Positions 5,678 to 8,804 of a DNA stretch of 8,804 nucleotides are shown piece after piece. Position 1 is the first letter of the stretch. The number at the start of each line of letters is the position of its first letter. A program made the position numbers and the translations under genes. Source of the stretch: Pseudomonadota bacterium (GTDB lineage Bacteria > Pseudomonadota > Gammaproteobacteria > Xanthomonadales > Xanthomonadaceae); NCBI GenBank assembly GCA_023423605.1, contig JAFAFF010000148.1, positions 1-8,804 of the forward strand, given 5' to 3'. The notes below the pieces were generated by a model. The model ran no database searches and was not told where the DNA came from. It saw nothing but the letters and a program-made list of their open reading frames with translations.

Positions 5678-7066
5678 TCACGGCTGGCGCAGGGCGATAC
5701 GGGTGATGCGGTCGCCCTTGGGATCGTCACTGCCCTTGGACTTGTTCACCGCGAATACGCTGCCCTTGCCATCGGCGCGCACGTGGTTCGGGTACGTACC
5801 TCCATCCAGATTGCCGACCACCTTGCCGTCGCCATCGACCACGGTCACCGTGCCGGCACCGCGGTTGCTCACGTAGGCCAGCCCGGCCACCGGGTCGAAG
5901 GCCACGTTCAGCGCGCCGGCACCCACCGGCACGTCATGCAGCACCTTGCCGGTGGCCACATCGACGATCAACAGGTTGTCACTGCCCTGCGACGCCACCA
6001 GCAGACGGTTGCGCCGCGCGTCGTAGGCCACGCCGGATGCACTGGCCGCGTTGCCCAGGGCGATGACCTTGTCGACCTTGCCACTGGCCACGTCGATCAC
6101 CGCCGCTTCGGGGGTGCGAATGCTCACCGTGAACAGCTTGCCGGAGGCTTCATCCAGCACCAGGCTCATCGGCACGAAACGGCCATCGTCCACGCCGGAC
6201 TCCAGCGTGATCGGCGGCAAGGGTTCCAGCGTCCTGGCATCGAACACCGACAGGTGGTCTTCGCCGGTGGCCGAAGCGAACGCCTTGCCGCGCGGACCAT
6301 CGACCACCACGTCGCGCGCGTGCGGCACCGTGCCGACATCGAACTGGCGCACCAGCGACAGATCGGCCTGGCGGTACACCGCAACCGTGTCCTGGCGGGT
6401 GTTGGTCACCCACACGTTGCCGTTGGCATCGTCCACGCCCACGCCGTAGACCGCGTACACGCTGCCGCCGCTGCCGCCCGGCACGGTGCCCGGGGTGATC
6501 GCCTTGAGCACCTGCAGCGACTGCGGATCCACCTTCAGCAGCTGCGACTGGCTCACCGGTGGGCGACCCACGGCCGATGTCACGAACACCGCGTTGCTGG
6601 CGGCACCGTATGCACTCTGGTACAGCCCCTGCACCAGCTTGCTGGAGGTCGCCGCGAAGCGTTCCTCGCCGGCCAACGGCAATGCCGGCGACACGCGCAG
6701 CGTGGTCACCGCCGCGGCATCCGGACCGACCGCGCGCGCCACCAGTGGATGCTGGCCCGGCACCGCATCGGCCGGAATGACCAATTCGGTCTTGAATTGT
6801 CCATTCGCGTCCACGGTCAACGGCGCGTCGGTCAACACGGTCTGCCCGCGCAGCAGCTCCACCTTCTGGCCAGGCACGAAATCGCTGCCGATGACCTCTG
6901 CGGTGCCGCCGGCGACCGGGTTCTGGCTGCGCGTGACCAGCTTGCCCTTGAAGCCGTTGGCCGGCGCATCGAATACCGGCTGCGCCTGTGCGGCCAGCGC
7001 CAGCAGGACACCTGCGGCAAGCACGCCGGAACGCAGCGGGCTGCGGAGGGAGGAACGGAAGGACAT
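5678..7066 (-). CDS. Secreted YncE-like beta-propeller protein with an N-terminal Ig-like domain
   Basis: A 462-residue exported protein. ATG 7064-7066 has an excellent ribosome-binding site (AAGGAG, six bases upstream). A signal peptide (basic 4-12, hydrophobic 13-26) likely ends at AQA before Gln29. Residues about 47-126 look like an Ig-like beta domain, with PVAGGTAEVIGSDFVPGQKVEL and a later DANGQFKTELVIP and PGQHPLVARAVG. From about 140 to the end there are repeated beta-propeller blades of YVTN/YncE type, for example NGNVWVTNTRQDTVAVY, GKAFASATGEDHLSVFD, NRLLVASQGSDNLLIVDVATGK and GLAYVSNRGAGTVTVVDGDGK. E. coli YncE is an iron-regulated periplasmic propeller of unclear function, encoded next to a TonB receptor gene. 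Here the gene lies between an esterase and an iron-complex transporter, 50 bases before hmuT. A role in binding or handing on the substrate in the periplasm is inferred. The 114-base gap upstream contains a 6-bp hairpin (7106-7124) and no clear promoter. Confidence 0.86.
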   Translation of the reverse strand: MSFRSSLRSPLRSGVLAAGVLLALAAQAQPVFDAPANGFKGKLVTRSQNPVAGGTAEVIGSDFVPGQKVELLRGQTVLTDAPLTVDANGQFKTELVIPADAVPGQHPLVARAVGPDAAAVTTLRVSPALPLAGEERFAATSSKLVQGLYQSAYGAASNAVFVTSAVGRPPVSQSQLLKVDPQSLQVLKAITPGTVPGGSGGSVYAVYGVGVDDANGNVWVTNTRQDTVAVYRQADLSLVRQFDVGTVPHARDVVVDGPRGKAFASATGEDHLSVFDARTLEPLPPITLESGVDDGRFVPMSLVLDEASGKLFTVSIRTPEAAVIDVASGKVDKVIALGNAASASGVAYDARRNRLLVASQGSDNLLIVDVATGKVLHDVPVGAGALNVAFDPVAGLAYVSNRGAGTVTVVDGDGKVVGNLDGGTYPNHVRADGKGSVFAVNKSKGSDDPKGDRITRIALRQP

Positions 7067-7180
7067 GGGGAACTCCTTGCTTGGAATCGCGCATGCGGCG
7101 CGAGGGGTCGCTGCCTTGGCGACCGGCCTGCAACGACCGGCGCTGGGTGGAAACAGTTGCTTTGCCAGCGGCGGCCGGGT

Positions 7181-8191
7181 CTACGGCGAGGCCGGCGTGC
7201 CGCTGTGGTCGCCGATGCCGTACAGCACCGACAGCGTGGCCTTGAACGAGGCCGGCAGCATCGGGCCGTGGCCCAGGCCGGGAAACTCGCGGTACTGCAC
7301 CTGCAGTCCGGGCACGCCGCGCAGGCGTTCGGAAAGCGCATGCGCGGCATCCGACGATGCGCCGCCGACCCGGCGCAGGTGTGCCACCACGCGTGGATTG
7401 TTCATGTCCCGCGTGCCACGGTTGCCACTGCGCTCATCGCCGCCAAGCATCACCCACAGCTGCGCGGGCTGGCCGGTGCTGTTGTCGATGAACTGGGTTT
7501 CCAGGTCGCCCAGCGGCGCGCCCTTGCTCCACCACAGCGACGGACTGGCCGCCACGTACTGCTGGAATGCTGCCGGCCGCGTGTACAGGCTGCTGAGCAC
7601 GAACAGGCCGCCCAGCGAATGGCCCCACAGCGCCTGGCGCTGCGGATCGATGTCGGCGCGACGCGCCACTTCCGGCTTGATGCGGCGCTCGATGATGTCC
7701 AGGAACGCGTACGCGCCGCCGCCGACCACCTGCACCTGTCCGCTTTCATCGTCGGCGCGGTCGATCCATGCGGTGTAATCGCGGGTGCGCTGCACCGAAT
7801 CGATGCGCCGTTCGTTGTCATAGCCGATCAGCACCAGCACCGGCGGCGCCTTGCTGGCGGCGAGTTCGGCCAGCAGTTGCTGGTCCAGCACCATCGCCAC
7901 GGCATTGCCATCCAGCGCATACAGCGCCGGTGATGGCGCGCCCTGTTCCGCGTCGGCGCGACCGGCCACCGGAATGCCGAGATTGACCCGCCAGCGTCGC
8001 TGCCGGTCCGCACTTTCCACCTCGAAACGTTCGAAACGGTAGCTCGAAGCCGGCTCATCGAGCACGGTCCGGCCCATCAGCTGCGCCGGATTGCGCTGCT
8101 GCGCATGCAGTGGCGTGGCGATGCCAGGCACCAGGGCGCAGATCGCGGTGAGCGTGCAGACAAGACGGACGGCGGACGAAAACGAAAACAT
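7181..8191 (-). CDS. Secreted IroE/Fes-like alpha/beta-hydrolase (putative siderophore esterase)
   Basis: A 336-residue exported esterase of the esterase-D / IroE / BesA type. The signal peptide is residues 1-30, with a hydrophobic core at about 8-24 and likely cleavage after LHA. The nucleophile elbow is GHSLGG (190-195) with Ser192. The surrounding text, VGGGAYAFLDIIERRIKPEV and then DPQRQALWGHSLGGLFVL, RPAAFQQYVAASPSLWW, closely follows IroE-like enzymes. The catalytic His is probably His308 in FPGLGHGPML; GGDERSGN (250-257) is the likely acid or loop region. Relatives cleave trilactone siderophores such as enterobactin or salmochelin, and others are general esterases. I chose ATG 8189-8191 because the signal peptide starts there; a TTG at 8236 would add an unlikely Cys/Arg-rich leader. 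Its Shine-Dalgarno is poor. It is the first gene after a Fur-box-like promoter, which supports an iron-related job. The substrate is not shown by sequence. Confidence 0.85.
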   Translation of the reverse strand: MFSFSSAVRLVCTLTAICALVPGIATPLHAQQRNPAQLMGRTVLDEPASSYRFERFEVESADRQRRWRVNLGIPVAGRADAEQGAPSPALYALDGNAVAMVLDQQLLAELAASKAPPVLVLIGYDNERRIDSVQRTRDYTAWIDRADDESGQVQVVGGGAYAFLDIIERRIKPEVARRADIDPQRQALWGHSLGGLFVLSSLYTRPAAFQQYVAASPSLWWSKGAPLGDLETQFIDNSTGQPAQLWVMLGGDERSGNRGTRDMNNPRVVAHLRRVGGASSDAAHALSERLRGVPGLQVQYREFPGLGHGPMLPASFKATLSVLYGIGDHSGTPASP

Positions 8192-8258
8192 GCGGAACCC
8201 GTGGCAGATGCACCGGCACCGGGCGGCGCGCGGCAAGGCCGCACCGGCCTCGCTCTCC

Positions 8259-8267
8259 AGTCTAGCA
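8259..8267 (-). promoter_or_regulatory. Putative extended -10 promoter of the esterase-YncE-HmuTUV operon
   Basis: On the - strand this reads TGCTAGACT, an extended -10 (TGn followed by TAGACT, four of six matches to TATAAT). It would start RNA at about 8252, giving a 5' leader of about 60 bases. No good -35 stands 16-18 bases upstream, as is common for extended -10 promoters. The overlapping Fur-box-like site supports the location. Confidence 0.45.
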
Positions 8268-8289
8268 AACGAGAATGGTTATCGCTTGC
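8265..8289. promoter_or_regulatory. Fur-box-like palindrome
   Basis: A 25-bp imperfect palindrome centred on 8277, with 9 of 12 position pairs complementary. Outer arms are GCAA / TTGC and the core is CGAGAAT-G-GTTATCG (8270-8284). Against the 7-1-7 Fur consensus (TGATAAT-n-ATTATCA) the core matches 10 of 14 positions. It overlaps the putative extended -10, where bound iron-loaded Fur would block RNA polymerase. The genes downstream are iron-acquisition types. Binding is inferred. Confidence 0.6.
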
Positions 8290-8321
8290 GAAAGGCGTGT
8301 CGAAATGTATCCCGCACCCTT

Positions 8322-8371
8322 CCAGCCGCGTCGATACCGGGCTGCTTTTATATTCTTTTTTTCGCGGCTGG
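8322..8371. repeat. 9-bp inverted repeat enclosing an AT-rich core
   Basis: CCAGCCGCG (8322-8330) and CGCGGCTGG (8363-8371) are exact reverse complements. They enclose 32 bases that include the most AT-rich run of the window: on the - strand an A-tract followed by GAATATAAAA. This could be an upstream promoter or operator region, or a structured RNA; its role is unknown. Confidence 0.5.
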
Positions 8372-8407
8372 CCGGCGATGGAAACTGTCAAGGCGAGGGG
8401 TGGCTCG

Positions 8408-8483
8408 GGCGGCGCGGGACTGTGTGAGGCAGGAGCCGAACACAAGCCTGCACGGACGTATTCACGGCGGGTCCCGCGCCGCC
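8408..8483. repeat. 13-bp inverted repeat with nested pairing (3' of crcB)
   Basis: GGCGGCGCGGGAC (8408-8420) and GTCCCGCGCCGCC (8471-8483) pair perfectly over 13 bp across a 50-base spacer. Inside, GTGA (8424-8427) can pair with TCAC (8462-8465), and GCAGG (8429-8433) with CCTGC (8447-8451), giving a stacked branched-free fold. It lies about 80 bases past the crcB stop and about 120 bases upstream of the Fur-box-like site. No T-run follows, so it is not a standard terminator. Confidence 0.55.
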
Positions 8484-8561
8484 GCGCCCACCCGTCGTCC
8501 ATTCCGGAAACCCGCCGCCAGCCGCGAGGGGGTTCCACCCGTTCGATCACCTCACCGGCGC

Positions 8562-8804
8562 CTACCGCGCGCTTTCAGCCAGCCGCGCGCCCAGCCACAC
8601 CAGCAACATGCCGCCGGCCAGGCTGGCGCCCAGGTACACCGGCACCATCATCCCGCGCTCGGTACGCGCGAACACCAGCGTTTCCAGCATCAACGATGAA
8701 AACGTGGTCAGCCCGCCCAGCAGCCCCACCACCAGGAAGGCACGCAGCAGCTGCACGTTGCCACCGCGCTGGTGCAACCACACCAGCAGGTACCCGGCGG
8801 CGAA
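8562..8804 (-). CDS. crcB: CrcB/FluC fluoride channel, C-terminal part (5' partial)
   Basis: The frame is open from the right window edge to TAG at 8562-8564, giving the last 80 residues of a family that is usually about 125 long; roughly 45 residues are missing. The hallmark RAFLVVGLLGGLTTFSSLMLE (visible residues 21-41) is the conserved segment with the TTFS break and pore-lining Phe residues of dual-topology fluoride channels. A further helix follows at about 53-75 (VPVYLGASLAGGMLLVWLG), and the chain ends with a short basic tail. The protein exports fluoride as an antiparallel dimer in the inner membrane. GTG at 8783 is an internal Val codon, not the start. The promoter, and any fluoride riboswitch, would be beyond the right edge. 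It shares its strand with the iron-uptake operon, but the 370-base gap with its own promoter argues for separate units. Confidence 0.94.
   Translation of the reverse strand, partial: FAAGYLLVWLHQRGGNVQLLRAFLVVGLLGGLTTFSSLMLETLVFARTERGMMVPVYLGASLAGGMLLVWLGARLAESAR

Larger units (their letters stand above)
8192..8561. other. 370-base non-coding region between crcB and the iron-uptake operon
   Basis: No credible gene is seen on either strand. Open frames crossing it have shadow-like composition and no initiation signal. From right to left it holds a 13-bp inverted repeat (8408-8483), a 9-bp inverted repeat around an AT-rich core (8322-8371), the Fur-box-like palindrome (8265-8289) with an extended -10 (8259-8267), and a GC-rich leader to the esterase start. 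No T-run terminator follows crcB. Confidence 0.7.

Noticed and set aside
5588..7933. A 781-codon open frame on the + strand
   Set aside because: It is antisense to the beta-propeller and esterase genes. Its translation is a His/Arg/Gln-rich mirror of GC-rich codon use with no recognisable domain, while the - strand genes have signal peptides and clear motifs.
8386..8391. Perfect TTGACA on the - strand as a -35 box
   Set aside because: The sequence 16-18 bases downstream is GC-rich with no -10. The nearest TATAAA is 33 bases away, too far for sigma-70.
8558..8566. GTAG at the crcB stop as another REP head
   Set aside because: The bases after this GTAG do not form the palindrome needed; only the short GGCGCC is self-complementary.
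8562..8804. Fluoride riboswitch associated with crcB
   Set aside because: It would lie 5' of crcB, beyond the right edge. The structured region seen is 3' of the gene and does not resemble the fluoride aptamer.
1..8804. CRISPR arrays, tRNA or rRNA genes, transposase genes
   Set aside because: Reading both strands gave no regularly spaced repeats, no tRNA-like cloverleaf or CCA end, no rRNA stretches and no transposase motifs. The only repeat of mobile type is the REP cluster.

Overview
The window is high-GC DNA with densely packed genes. Gene content and repeat type suggest a gamma-proteobacterium of the Xanthomonadaceae, most likely Stenotrophomonas. Pointers are a DUF802 / OmpA-MotB-like / DUF2894 gene set, a stand-alone SapC-family protein, and a cluster of small palindromes headed by GTAG that look like the SMAG/REP repeats known from S. 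maltophilia. The assignment rests on recall and motif reading; no search was run.

Left part (1-1439, + strand): the end of a three-gene, translationally coupled operon. It holds the C-terminal helical tail of a DUF802-type protein, a MotB/ZorB-like membrane protein with an intramembrane Asp and a peptidoglycan-binding OmpA domain, and a short DUF2894 protein. The arrangement looks like an ion-driven stator or channel complex of unknown purpose, and it is the best candidate here for an undescribed system. It ends in a cluster of three palindromes (1436-1516). The outer two carry GTAG heads that supply the TAG stop codons of both convergent neighbours.

Middle (1513-2647, - strand): a SapC-family protein, preceded by a 90-residue basic protein with an AT-hook-like RGRPP motif.

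Right part (2732-8191, - strand): five genes in one direction, transcribed in the order secreted IroE/Fes-like esterase, secreted YncE-like beta-propeller, then substrate-binding lipoprotein, permease and ATPase of HmuTUV type. The three transporter genes overlap by 4 bases each. A Fur-box-like palindrome overlapping an extended -10 lies about 75 bases before the esterase start, so the set is probably an iron-responsive uptake operon. The binding protein lacks the N-lobe tyrosine that ligates heme in characterised HmuT/ShuT/PhuT proteins, and a siderophore-type esterase leads the operon. The cargo could therefore be a ferric siderophore rather than heme; this is inference. No outer-membrane receptor is visible.

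Far right (8192-8804): a 370-base non-coding stretch with the putative promoter and two long inverted repeats, then the 3' part of crcB (fluoride channel) on the - strand, cut by the window edge.
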